Source of the DNA: Mariprofundaceae bacterium
Lineage (GTDB): Bacteria > Pseudomonadota > Zetaproteobacteria > Mariprofundales > Mariprofundaceae
Length of the DNA: 12,751 nt
Reading direction: 5' to 3'
NCBI GenBank assembly: GCA_030950875.1
Contig: JAUZQS010000249.1
Coordinates: 1 to 12,751, forward strand
Below are positions 6,840 to 12,751 of the stretch, in pieces. The position numbers were made by a program, and so were the translations under genes. Under the pieces are notes generated by a model. That model did no database searches. It saw nothing but the letters and a program-made list of their open reading frames with translations, and was not told where the DNA came from. The first letter of the stretch is position 1. Every line of letters starts with the position of its first letter.

Positions 6840-7385
6840 TTATCTGCTCCGAATATTGAGTTGTGCTGTAATATAGGTCGCCAAAGCGCCGTTGAGCCAG
6901 CCTGTCGCGCAGGATAACACAAGCAGTGGTGGTAGCAGATAATAAAGTGCAACTTGCTGAATAAAAAGTTGCTCTACGACAATAAATTGACTGCACATAT
7001 GCGCTAGTGCGCCCAGTAAGCTAATCCCAATCAGGCTAATGCGAGGCACAAAGCGCCATGCCAGCAGCATGGTAGCTGTTGATGCGAGGGTGGCTGATAG
7101 ACTGATGATGAACGTCGGCGTAAACATTGTGCCAATAAAAAAAGAGCCAATAACGACACGGCCAATGGCGAGGCTTGCAGCAGCTTTTGGGCCCATGCTG
7201 GCAAGTGCGATGAGGGTGATAATATTGGCCAGCCCAAGCTTGAACCATGGGCCTAGACTTGGCATGGCAGCCTCAAAAACATGCAAGCCGCTGGCGAGCA
7301 GTAAAAGCCCTAGCCAATAGGCTTTTTTCTCCAGCGATGCCAGTGATGGTCGTGGGGTTTTAGGGGCTTCTTGAGATGTGTCCAT
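6840..7385 (-). CDS. Gx transporter / heptaprenyl diphosphate synthase component I-like membrane protein
   Basis: This 181-residue integral membrane protein has about five or six hydrophobic segments (roughly 22-40, 49-64, 67-88, 90-110, 115-136, 146-172). The signature GPWFKLGLANIITLIAL (45-61) is characteristic of the family annotated as heptaprenyl diphosphate synthase component I (Hpre_diP_synt_I) or Gx transporter. Despite the first name, no prenyl-synthase aspartate motifs are present, and a membrane transport or biogenesis role is more likely. The ATG overlaps the stop of the upstream NusG-II gene by one base (TAATG). The same two-gene pairing is common in bacteria, often with ApbE flavin-transferase or Rnf-type genes, but none of those is visible here. 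The family call is secure and the function is uncertain. Confidence 0.85.
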   Translation of the reverse strand: MDTSQEAPKTPRPSLASLEKKAYWLGLLLLASGLHVFEAAMPSLGPWFKLGLANIITLIALASMGPKAAASLAIGRVVIGSFFIGTMFTPTFIISLSATLASTATMLLAWRFVPRISLIGISLLGALAHMCSQFIVVEQLFIQQVALYYLLPPLLVLSCATGWLNGALATYITAQLNIRSR

Positions 7386-7744
7386 TATTCAGATATCGCA
7401 TCAAGCGGTTGTTTTTGCGAGCCTTGTATACTAACGAGAATACGGTTGGGCACACATGCAAGGATACCGCCTATGCGATGTCGATGGCCAGACAATACAC
7501 AGCGTTGGGTTGCGCAGGAAGAATGTGTGATACGCACGCCCTGCTTATCAATGGTGATTTCTGACAAGCCAATATCGCCGTGAGCCTCAAAATGTATAGG
7601 CTTTTCAGGGTTCAATGGATAGGTGGCGAGCAGTGCTTTGCCATGATAAATATAAACCATAGGCGTACCTGATAAATGTTGATGTAACCATTGCCAACTT
7701 ATACCTATAGCAATCAGCGCAATCAATAATAGCATGCGGTCCAT
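7385..7744 (-). CDS. NusG domain II-containing membrane-anchored protein
   Basis: From ATG 7744 this is a 119-residue protein with an N-terminal membrane anchor (about 4-20) and an extracytoplasmic NusG_II (DUF1312-type) beta domain. The domain carries the cysteine signature SSCATQRCVLSG, then IGGILACVPNRILVSI (Cys77, Cys82, Cys97). It is not the transcription factor NusG. The frame continues upstream to ATG 7825 and TTG 7846. I prefer 7744 because AAAAGG lies 7 bp upstream of it and neither other start has a Shine-Dalgarno. This choice also leaves 118 bp for divergent promoters, where the longest frame would leave almost none. It is the first gene of the operon and is coupled to the Gx-like gene by TAATG. 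A redox or flavin-related role is suggested only by family association. Confidence 0.8.
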   Translation of the reverse strand: MDRMLLLIALIAIGISWQWLHQHLSGTPMVYIYHGKALLATYPLNPEKPIHFEAHGDIGLSEITIDKQGVRITHSSCATQRCVLSGHRHRIGGILACVPNRILVSIQGSQKQPLDAISE

Positions 7745-7862
7745 CCATGTGCCTTTTAACCAATGCCATAAGCTTGACGTATTGGAGAGTTCGGGCTGGT
7801 GTGTTGAATCTGCATGAATCGGCATTGGGCAAGTGTAAACATGCAAAAGGGTGGAAGCGAAT

Positions 7863-8531
7863 ATGAATGTAGTAATTACAGGGGCAAACCGTGGTTTAGG
7901 GTTGGGATTTGTGCAGCATTATTTGGCAAATGGTTGGCAAGTATGGGCTTGTTACCGTAGTGAATGTGAAGCGTTAATGAAGTTGGATTCAGAGGCTCTA
8001 CATTTGGTGGAGTGGGATGTTTCTCAAGATCAAGACCCGTGCGGATTGTTGCCTGATACGATTGATTTACTTATTAATAATGCAGGCATTTATGGCTCAA
8101 CAAAAGGTGGGCAGTCGCTGGATTTGATTGCACCCGATGACATGCTGGAAGTTTTTAATGTGAATTGTGTTGGCCCGTTGCGGGTTGTAAAATATTTAAA
8201 AGATCGTTTGATCGCTGCGCAAGGCGTGATTGCCAATGTGAGTTCAAAAATGGGCTCAAGCTCGGACAATAGTAGTGGTGGAACGTATGCTTATCGGGCT
8301 TCCAAGGCTGCTTTGGTGATTGTATCCAAGTCAATGGCCGTAGATTTTCAGGCTTATGGTGTGCGAGTGATTACGCTGCATCCTGGCTGGGTTTCAACTG
8401 ACATGACCCATCATTCAGGGTTGATTGATATAGAAACATCTGTGGCAGGAATGACGCAAGTGATTGAGCATGTAGAGGATTATGAACTAGGGCAGTTTAT
8501 TGCTTTTGATGGGGCGGTTGTGCCTTATTAG
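7863..8531 (+). CDS. Short-chain dehydrogenase/reductase (CsgA-like SDR)
   Basis: This 222-residue classical SDR oxidoreductase has the nucleotide-binding TGANRGLG at 6-13, NNAG at 72-75, serines at 127-128 in NVSSKMGS, and the catalytic pair Tyr144-Lys148 in YRASK. The pattern SSKMGSSSDNSSGGTYAYRASK resembles the CsgA/C-factor branch of SDRs, and a preference for NAD(P)H is expected. ATG 7863 has GGAAG five bases upstream; the in-frame GTG at 7851 is an unlikely start. It is divergent from the nusG-II operon and convergent with the CBS gene. The substrate is unknown, and no catalytic residue is missing. Confidence 0.9.
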   Translation: MNVVITGANRGLGLGFVQHYLANGWQVWACYRSECEALMKLDSEALHLVEWDVSQDQDPCGLLPDTIDLLINNAGIYGSTKGGQSLDLIAPDDMLEVFNVNCVGPLRVVKYLKDRLIAAQGVIANVSSKMGSSSDNSSGGTYAYRASKAALVIVSKSMAVDFQAYGVRVITLHPGWVSTDMTHHSGLIDIETSVAGMTQVIEHVEDYELGQFIAFDGAVVPY

Positions 8532-8533
8532 GC

Positions 8534-8564
8534 TCACCACTGACTGTTTAGGCGTCAGTGGTGA
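8534..8564. terminator. Hairpin between convergent SDR and CBS genes
   Basis: TCACCACTGAC (8534-8544) and GTCAGTGGTGA (8554-8564) are perfect 11-bp arms with a nine-base loop. The hairpin lies 2 bp after the SDR stop and 9 bp from the CBS gene's stop. No clear T-tract follows on either strand, so it may act with Rho or as an mRNA 3'-end stabiliser rather than as a classic intrinsic terminator. Its position suggests that it serves both genes. Confidence 0.6.
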
Positions 8565-8573
8565 AACCCATGC

Positions 8574-9020
8574 TTAAACGCCTTGGTGGATGTATAAACC
8601 GCGAGCAATATCACCAATGCTCACCATGCCAATGAGTTTTTTACCATCGGTTACAGGCATACGACGCAAGTTGCGTAAGCCCATAAAAGAGGCTGCTTTA
8701 AGAATAGTTTCATCCGCAGTGACGCTCATTGGCTCTGGAGTCATAACTTCTTTGACCTTCATGCATAATACATGTTTATAATTCTCTTCCATTGCCTCAA
8801 AATCGCGCCCGTGCACAGCGTCATGGACATATTCGCCAAAGTTCGGGTAAAGTGGCAGCATGGTGTCACGGATGGTTACGATACCTGTAAGGTCGCCATT
8901 TTCATCAACAACGGGAATGGCGCCGCAACGGCGCATAACCATCTTTTCGGTAATGCTGCGAAGGGTGTCATTTTCATCGCATGTTAGGGGTGTTGTAGTC
9001 ATTACATCAGAAACTTTCAT
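8574..9020 (-). CDS. CBS-domain pair protein
   Basis: This 148-residue soluble protein is made almost entirely of two CBS motifs. CBS1 is about 3-55 (VSDVMTTTPLTCDENDTL to IPVVDENGDLTGIVTIRDT) and CBS2 about 88-141 (VKEVMTPEPMSVTADETI to MPVTDGKKLIGMVSIGDIAR), with an acidic linker (56-86). Such stand-alone pairs bind adenine nucleotides or similar ligands and often sense energy state or regulate partner proteins. No partner domain is fused. I chose ATG 9020 because AGGAGG lies 10 bp upstream; the frame extends to 9065, but those codons precede the Shine-Dalgarno and look non-coding. It is divergent from the small gene at 9214, with a 193-bp AT-rich gap for promoters. Ligand and partner are unknown. 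Confidence 0.9.
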   Translation of the reverse strand: MKVSDVMTTTPLTCDENDTLRSITEKMVMRRCGAIPVVDENGDLTGIVTIRDTMLPLYPNFGEYVHDAVHGRDFEAMEENYKHVLCMKVKEVMTPEPMSVTADETILKAASFMGLRNLRRMPVTDGKKLIGMVSIGDIARGLYIHQGV

Positions 9021-9146
9021 TATTTTGAGTCGTCCTCCTGATTTAGCTATAACGCAGTGCATCAAAGCTTATACCCGTAATATAACCTGAAAATCAAGCT
9101 TGATGGAAGCCTTAATTGAGATTTGGTATTTTTATCCATCTATATA

Positions 9147-9186
9147 TAGTTATGTAGAGGTAACTATTCAGCACAACATAAAATAG
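9147..9186 (+). promoter_or_regulatory. AT-rich upstream region of the small ORF with a dyad
   Basis: ATAGTTA and TAACTAT (arms about 9147-9153 and 9162-9167, loop about 8 bases) form a short dyad. It is followed by TTCAGCACAACATAAAATAG at 9167-9186, whose TAAAAT could be a -10 element. A TTGAGA near 9116 is followed after 17 bp by TCTATA, another possible promoter. I cannot decide between them. Confidence 0.25.
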
Positions 9187-9213
9187 TCGGTGAAGTAAAC
9201 ATGGAGTGAAGTT

Positions 9214-9447
9214 ATGGCGTATAAGACAGCGCAAGCGTGGAAAGAAGCTGCGATGCAGAGAGCCCAAGGCGTGGATGATGTAGAGGCGGCGCGTAGAGAG
9301 CAGGTGGCTCGAGCCCATATTTTGCAAGAGGGCAAAGAGCCTAGTGACGATGTTTGGGAAGATTATACGTTATATGTGATGGGCAAGATGGACTTGGAAG
9401 AGTATCAAGCTTACCTCTTATTCAAGCATTCGGGAGCTGCCAAATAA
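9214..9447 (+). CDS. 77-residue acidic small protein with VbhA-like C-terminal pattern
   Basis: The gene has a proper Shine-Dalgarno (GGAG, 9203-9206, 7 bp from ATG) and a stop well before the rpsL promoter, so it looks real. The protein is helical and hydrophilic: an Ala/Lys/Arg-rich first half (about 1-38) is followed by EGKEPSDDVWEDYTLYVMGKMDLEEYQ. That half resembles the EGxxxSxxxxxxxxxYxxGxIxxxE pattern of antitoxin VbhA-family proteins, which inhibit Fic AMP-transferases. The Fic-inhibition motif [S/T]xxxE[G/N] is not met, as His replaces Ser/Thr in HILQEG. No Fic toxin is visible nearby. It may be an orphan VbhA-like protein or an unrelated conserved small protein. It is probably transcribed separately from rpsL, which has its own promoter. 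Confidence 0.7.
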   Translation: MAYKTAQAWKEAAMQRAQGVDDVEAARREQVARAHILQEGKEPSDDVWEDYTLYVMGKMDLEEYQAYLLFKHSGAAK

Positions 9448-9484
9448 AAAATACCATGGCATGAAAAATATATTGCAGAAAGTG

Positions 9485-9513
9485 TTGACATGCAGATGGA
9501 GCATCACTATGTT
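9485..9513 (+). promoter_or_regulatory. Sigma70 promoter of the str operon
   Basis: A consensus -35 hexamer TTGACA (9485-9490) is followed by exactly 17 bp and TATGTT (9508-9513). Transcription would start near 9520, giving a leader of about 70 bases before rpsL. The perfect -35 and ideal spacing fit a strong ribosomal-protein promoter. Confidence 0.75.
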
Positions 9514-9520
9514 TCGCGAC

Positions 9521-9579
9521 CCTTCGCAAGGAGCTATTGAGTTTGAATGCTGCTTTGCGCAAAGGTTTTTAAGTTTTAA
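9521..9579 (+). promoter_or_regulatory. Structured leader upstream of rpsL
   Basis: Two related palindromes lie in the leader: CCTTCGCAAGG (9521-9531) and CTTTGCGCAAAG (9553-9564). The second is followed by GTTTTTAAG, a weak terminator-like shape. The segment CGCAAGG (9525-9531) can instead pair with CTTTGCG (9553-9559, one G-U pair), so two alternative folds are possible. Attenuation is inferred only. The leader ends with AAGAGG, the rpsL Shine-Dalgarno (9578-9583). Confidence 0.3.
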
Positions 9580-9588
9580 GAGGTAACG

Positions 9589-9960
9589 ATGCCAACAATC
9601 AATCAGTTGATTCGCAAGCCACGTAAAGATAAGCGTAAGATTAACAAAGTTCCTGCTTTGGAAGCTTGTCCGCAGCGTCGTGGTGTGTGTACACGTGTTT
9701 ATACAACCACTCCGAAGAAGCCGAACTCGGCTTTACGTAAAGTAGCGCGTGTTCGCTTAACCAATGGTCATGAAGTAACTGCTTACATTCCAGGCGAAGG
9801 ACACAAGCTGCAAGAGCATAGTGTTGTGTTGATTCGTGGCGGCCGTGTAAAGGATTTGCCAGGTGTTCGTTATCATGTATTGCGCGGTGTTTTGGATACT
9901 ACGGGTGTTGAGGGTCGTAAACAGGCTCGCTCGAAGTATGGCGCCAAGAAACCGAAGTAA
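9589..9960 (+). CDS. rpsL: Small ribosomal subunit protein uS12
   Basis: The 123-residue S12 aligns end to end with E. coli S12. S12 sits at the decoding centre of the 30S subunit and influences translational accuracy and streptomycin response. The conserved [22 protein letters not shown] block contains Lys43. [13 protein letters not shown] contains Lys88, Asp89 (the usual beta-methylthiolation residue) and Pro91. Residues 43, 88 and 91 are wild type, so no streptomycin-resistance substitution is seen there. AAGAGG lies five bases before the ATG. It is the first gene of the str operon, with rpsG 15 bp after its stop. Confidence 0.98.
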   Translation: MPTINQLIRKPRKDKRKINKVPALEACPQRRGVCTRVYTTTPKKPNSALRKVARVRLTNGHEVTAYIPGEGHKLQEHSVVLIRGGRVKDLPGVRYHVLRGVLDTTGVEGRKQARSKYGAKKPK

Positions 9961-9975
9961 GAGAGGAATTGAGAT

Positions 9976-10446
9976 ATGCCACGTAAGGGTCCTGCGCCAC
10001 GTCGTCCGATTACACCGGATGCGAAGTTTGGCGACACTAAGGTTTCAACTGTTGTAAATAGAATTATGTTGGGTGGAAAGAAAGCCAAGGCTGAAGCAAT
10101 TGTGTATAAAGCCATGGAACTTGCATCTGAAAAGACTGGCGAGCAGCCATTGGTTGTTTTGCATCGCGTACTTGAAGCGATTCGTCCTTCTGTTGAAGTG
10201 AAGTCTCGCCGTGTAGGTGGCGCAACATACCAAGTGCCGATTGAAGTGAGCGATCGCCGTCAGGCATCGTTGGCAGTACGTTGGTTGATTGAGCATGCAC
10301 GCAATCGTTCAGAGCATACTATGGCTGATCGTTTGGGTAATGAAATGATTGATGCAATCAATGAACGTGGTGGAGCTTTCAAGAAGCGTGAAGATACGCA
10401 TCGCATGGCTGAAGCGAATAAAGCGTTTTCACATTTCCGCTGGTAA
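9976..10446 (+). CDS. rpsG: Small ribosomal subunit protein uS7
   Basis: This 156-residue S7, the usual bacterial length, nucleates assembly of the 30S head by binding the 3' domain of 16S rRNA near the E site. It starts with [10 protein letters not shown] and has the conserved [34 protein letters not shown] and [11 protein letters not shown] blocks, ending AFSHFRW. The Shine-Dalgarno GAGAGGA (9961-9967) begins right after the rpsL stop. In E. coli S7 represses translation of its own operon from the rpsL-rpsG gap; here that gap is only 15 bp, so the same site is not obvious. Confidence 0.98.
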   Translation: MPRKGPAPRRPITPDAKFGDTKVSTVVNRIMLGGKKAKAEAIVYKAMELASEKTGEQPLVVLHRVLEAIRPSVEVKSRRVGGATYQVPIEVSDRRQASLAVRWLIEHARNRSEHTMADRLGNEMIDAINERGGAFKKREDTHRMAEANKAFSHFRW

Positions 10447-10454
10447 GTAGTTTA

Positions 10455-10495
10455 GTTTTAAGTTTTAACGTTTTAATTTTTTAGATTGTTCTAAA
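10455..10495 (+). promoter_or_regulatory. rpsG-fusA spacer with GTTTTAA repeats and a small hairpin
   Basis: Three copies of GTTTTAA (10455-10461, 10462-10468, 10470-10476) run nearly head to tail. They are followed by TTTAGA-TTGT-TCTAAA (10480-10495), a small hairpin. Related GTTTTTAA and GTTTTAA copies precede rpsL (9565-9579). The U/A-rich leader could favour ribosome or S1 binding; this is inferred. Confidence 0.35.
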
Positions 10496-10525
10496 TAAGA
10501 CTGGGTAGAATAGGAGTAGTTGATC

Positions 10526-12604
10526 GTGGCTAGAAAGACACCACTTGAGCGCGTGCGTAACATTGGCATTATGGCTCACATCGATGCGGGTAAAACCACA
10601 ACAACAGAGCGTATCCTGTTCTATACTGGCGTATCTCATAAGATCGGCGAAGTTCATGATGGCGCAGCTACCATGGATTGGATGGAGCAAGAGCAAGAGC
10701 GTGGTATTACCATTACCTCTGCAGCAACAACATGTTCTTGGAAAGATCATACAATTAACATTATCGACACGCCTGGCCATGTGGATTTTACCATTGAAGT
10801 AGAGCGCTCTTTGCGTGTTCTTGATTCTGCTGTCGGTGTTTTCTGTGCAGTGGGTGGTGTTCAGCCTCAGTCTGAAACAGTTTGGCGCCAAGCTGATAAG
10901 TATAAAGTTCCTCGTGTTGCATTTGTAAACAAAATGGATCGTACTGGCGCTGATTTTTTTAATGTAGTAGATGAAATTTGCGAGCGTTTAGGACATAATG
11001 CTGTTGCTTTAAATGTGCCGATTGGCGCTGAAGAGAATTTTAAAGGCGTTGTTGATTTGGTGTCCATGAAAGCAATCATCTGGAAAGATGAGGAAATGGG
11101 ATCTGATTATTCAGTTGAAGATATCCCAGCTGACTTACAAGAGCTAGCGGAAGATCGTCGTGAAAAATTGATGGATGCTGTTCTTGAGATTGATGAAGAT
11201 TTGATGATGGCATACCTTGAAGGTGAAACAATCACTGAAGAGCAGCTTAAGAAGTGTATTCGCCAATCGGTATTAGAAATTAAAGTGATTCCAGTTCTTT
11301 GTGGTACGGCCTTTAAAAATAAAGGTGTTCAAACGCTTTTGGATGCTGTTGTTGATTATATGCCAGCACCAACAGATGTTCCTGCAATCAAGGGTACTAA
11401 TCCTGACACAGATGCTGAAGATGAGCGCAAGAGCTCCGATGATGAGCCTTTTGCAGCGCTAGCTTTTAAAGTGATGAATGACCCTTTTGTTGGTAACTTA
11501 ACATTCTTCCGCGTGTATTCGGGTGTATTGGAATCAGGCTCTTATGTAATGAATACGAACAAGGGCCGTAAAGAGCGTATTGGCCGTATTCTTCAAATGC
11601 ATGCCAATGAGCGTACTGATATTAAAGAAGTGCGTGCTGGTGATATCGCTGCTGCTGTTGGTCTTAAGTCTACAACAACGGGTGATACTTTGTGTGTGGC
11701 TGACTCTCCAATTGTCTTGGAGCGCATGGAATTTCCAGAACCTGTAATTTCTGTGGCGATTGAGCCTAAGACAAAAGTTGACCAAGAAAAAATGGGTATT
11801 GCTTTGGGTCGTTTGGCAGCTGAAGATCCTTCTTTTCGTGTTAAAACAGATGAAGAAACTGGTCAAACTATCATTTCTGGTATGGGCGAGTTGCATTTGG
11901 AAATCTTGGTTGATCGTATGTCTCGCGAATTCAGTGTTGAAGCGAATATTGGTAAGCCGCAAGTGGCATACCGTGAAACTATTCGCGGCAAAGCTAAGTC
12001 TGAGGGTAAGTTCGTTCGTCAGTCTGGTGGTCGCGGTCAATATGGTCATTGCTGGCTCGAAATCGAACCAATGGAACAAGGTGCTGGCTTCGAGTTTATT
12101 GATAAGATCTCTGGCGGCTCTATTCCCCGTGAGTATATCGCTTCTGTTGGTAAAGGTGCTGAAGAAGCCATGGCCAATGGTGTGGTTGCAGGCTTCCCAA
12201 TGGTAGATGTTCGTGTAACCGTTGTGGATGGCTCTTACCATGATGTGGATTCGAATGAAATGGCGTTTAAGGTTGCTGGCTCCATGGGTTTCCGTGCTGG
12301 TTGTGCGCAAGCCAAGCCAGTCTTGCTTGAGCCTATGATGGATGTTGAAGTAACGACCCCTGAAGATTATATGGGCGATGTGGTTGGTGATTTGAATCGT
12401 CGTCGTGGTAAAATTATGGGTATGGGTGACCGCGGAATGGTCAAAGAAATTAAAGCTGAAGTGCCATTGTCTGAGATGTTTGGCTACTCAACAGCTTTGC
12501 GTTCTATGTCTCAAGGTCGTGCAACATATTCAATGCAGTTTAAACATTATGATGAAGTGCCTAAGAACATTGCCTTAGAAATCGTGGCAAGTGTTAAAGG
12601 TTAA
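10526..12604 (+). CDS. fusA: Elongation factor G
   Basis: This 692-residue GTPase drives translocation and, with RRF, ribosome recycling. The motifs are G1 AHIDAGKT (17-24), switch II DTPGH (81-85), NKMD (135-138) and a G5-like GTAFKNKG. Domains II to V follow with the family's conserved segments (for example [13 protein letters not shown] in domain III and the C-terminal [16 protein letters not shown]). The frame extends to TTG 10520, but GTG 10526 gives the canonical [20 protein letters not shown] start, and TAGGAG (10511-10516) is 9 bp before it. The gene is complete and in operon order, with tuf 10 bp downstream. Confidence 0.98.
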   Translation: MARKTPLERVRNIGIMAHIDAGKTTTTERILFYTGVSHKIGEVHDGAATMDWMEQEQERGITITSAATTCSWKDHTINIIDTPGHVDFTIEVERSLRVLDSAVGVFCAVGGVQPQSETVWRQADKYKVPRVAFVNKMDRTGADFFNVVDEICERLGHNAVALNVPIGAEENFKGVVDLVSMKAIIWKDEEMGSDYSVEDIPADLQELAEDRREKLMDAVLEIDEDLMMAYLEGETITEEQLKKCIRQSVLEIKVIPVLCGTAFKNKGVQTLLDAVVDYMPAPTDVPAIKGTNPDTDAEDERKSSDDEPFAALAFKVMNDPFVGNLTFFRVYSGVLESGSYVMNTNKGRKERIGRILQMHANERTDIKEVRAGDIAAAVGLKSTTTGDTLCVADSPIVLERMEFPEPVISVAIEPKTKVDQEKMGIALGRLAAEDPSFRVKTDEETGQTIISGMGELHLEILVDRMSREFSVEANIGKPQVAYRETIRGKAKSEGKFVRQSGGRGQYGHCWLEIEPMEQGAGFEFIDKISGGSIPREYIASVGKGAEEAMANGVVAGFPMVDVRVTVVDGSYHDVDSNEMAFKVAGSMGFRAGCAQAKPVLLEPMMDVEVTTPEDYMGDVVGDLNRRRGKIMGMGDRGMVKEIKAEVPLSEMFGYSTALRSMSQGRATYSMQFKHYDEVPKNIALEIVASVKG

Positions 12605-12614
12605 GGAGTAAGAA

Positions 12615-12751
12615 ATGGCAAAGGAAAAATTTGAACGTACCAAGCCACATGTAAACATTGGCACGATTGGTCATGTGGATCATGGTAAGACGACATTAAC
12701 AGCAGCAATCACCAAGGTTTTATCTTTGACGGGTGGTGCGGTATTTAAAGA
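12615..12751 (+). CDS. tuf: Elongation factor Tu, N-terminal fragment (cut by window end)
   Basis: Forty-five codons remain before the edge: [20 protein letters not shown], then the G1 motif GHVDHGKT (19-26) and an AAITKVLS segment. This is the unmistakable start of EF-Tu, which delivers aminoacyl-tRNA to the ribosome. AAGGAG (12603-12608), overlapping the fusA stop, is the Shine-Dalgarno, 6 bp before the ATG. The order rpsL-rpsG-fusA-tuf is the classic str operon. Many proteobacteria carry a second tuf copy elsewhere, which cannot be seen here. Confidence 0.97.
   Translation, partial: MAKEKFERTKPHVNIGTIGHVDHGKTTLTAAITKVLSLTGGAVFK

Noticed and set aside
7031..7320. Several overlapping ORFs on both strands within the Gx-like gene
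   Set aside because: The minus-strand frame 6840-7385 has membrane segments and a family signature; the others are out-of-frame shadows.
9589..9960. Possible streptomycin-resistance change in rpsL
   Set aside because: Residues 43, 88 and 91 are all wild type.
10481..10891. 136-codon antisense ORF over the start of fusA
   Set aside because: Cysteine-rich translation of antisense fusA, with no domain or start signal.
11534..12310. 258-codon antisense ORF within fusA
   Set aside because: Long, but it mirrors highly conserved EF-G codons, has no recognisable domain and no ribosome-binding site; it is a shadow of strong codon bias.
1..12751. CRISPR array, tRNA or rRNA gene
   Set aside because: No regularly spaced repeats and no tRNA or rRNA signatures were seen on either strand.

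Overview
The window looks like a chromosomal segment of a Gram-negative proteobacterium. The evidence is the rpsL-rpsG-fusA-tuf order of the 'str' ribosomal operon, a MutY with a 4Fe-4S cluster, a TonB-type protein and a periplasmic gamma-glutamyltransferase. The lineage cannot be fixed from the sequence alone. A gamma- or zetaproteobacterium with moderate, AT-leaning base composition is my guess, and it is inference only.

Layout. Positions 1-613 are an insertion-sequence graveyard: the last 41 codons of an ISL3-type transposase, a frameshifted 3' end of an IS3-type orfB on the plus strand, and a truncated IS3-type orfA on the minus strand. Matching terminal-repeat-like sequences lie at 335-359 and 589-613. 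Next come a minus-strand pair, ggt (gamma-glutamyltransferase) followed by a TerB-like gene, then a LysR regulator (minus) divergent from a SAM-dependent methyltransferase (plus). The 280-bp gap between those two holds an 18-bp perfect dyad in front of lysR and a 164-bp near-continuous foldback (3896-4059). The foldback is flanked by a 7-bp near-perfect direct repeat, which is the most unusual structure in the window.

Positions 4961-7744 are a tightly packed minus-strand operon. In transcription order it holds a NusG domain II protein, a Gx/heptaprenyl-diphosphate-synthase-component-I-like membrane protein, a TonB-like protein with an apparent TTG start, and mutY. Adjacent genes overlap or nearly abut (TAATG junction, 3-nt gap, 29-nt overlap), so translational coupling is likely. 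A CsgA-like short-chain dehydrogenase is divergent from this operon. It converges on a two-CBS-domain protein, with an 11-bp perfect hairpin between their stops.

Positions 9214-12751 are a 77-aa small protein with a VbhA-like C-terminal pattern, then the str operon. That operon has a good sigma70 promoter (TTGACA-17-TATGTT), a structured leader, rpsL, rpsG, fusA and the first 45 codons of tuf. The translation genes are intact and look wild type. No tRNA, rRNA or CRISPR array was seen, and no complete mobile element apart from the possible MITE. The candidates for something undescribed are the foldback element and the small VbhA-like gene; neither is proven functional.
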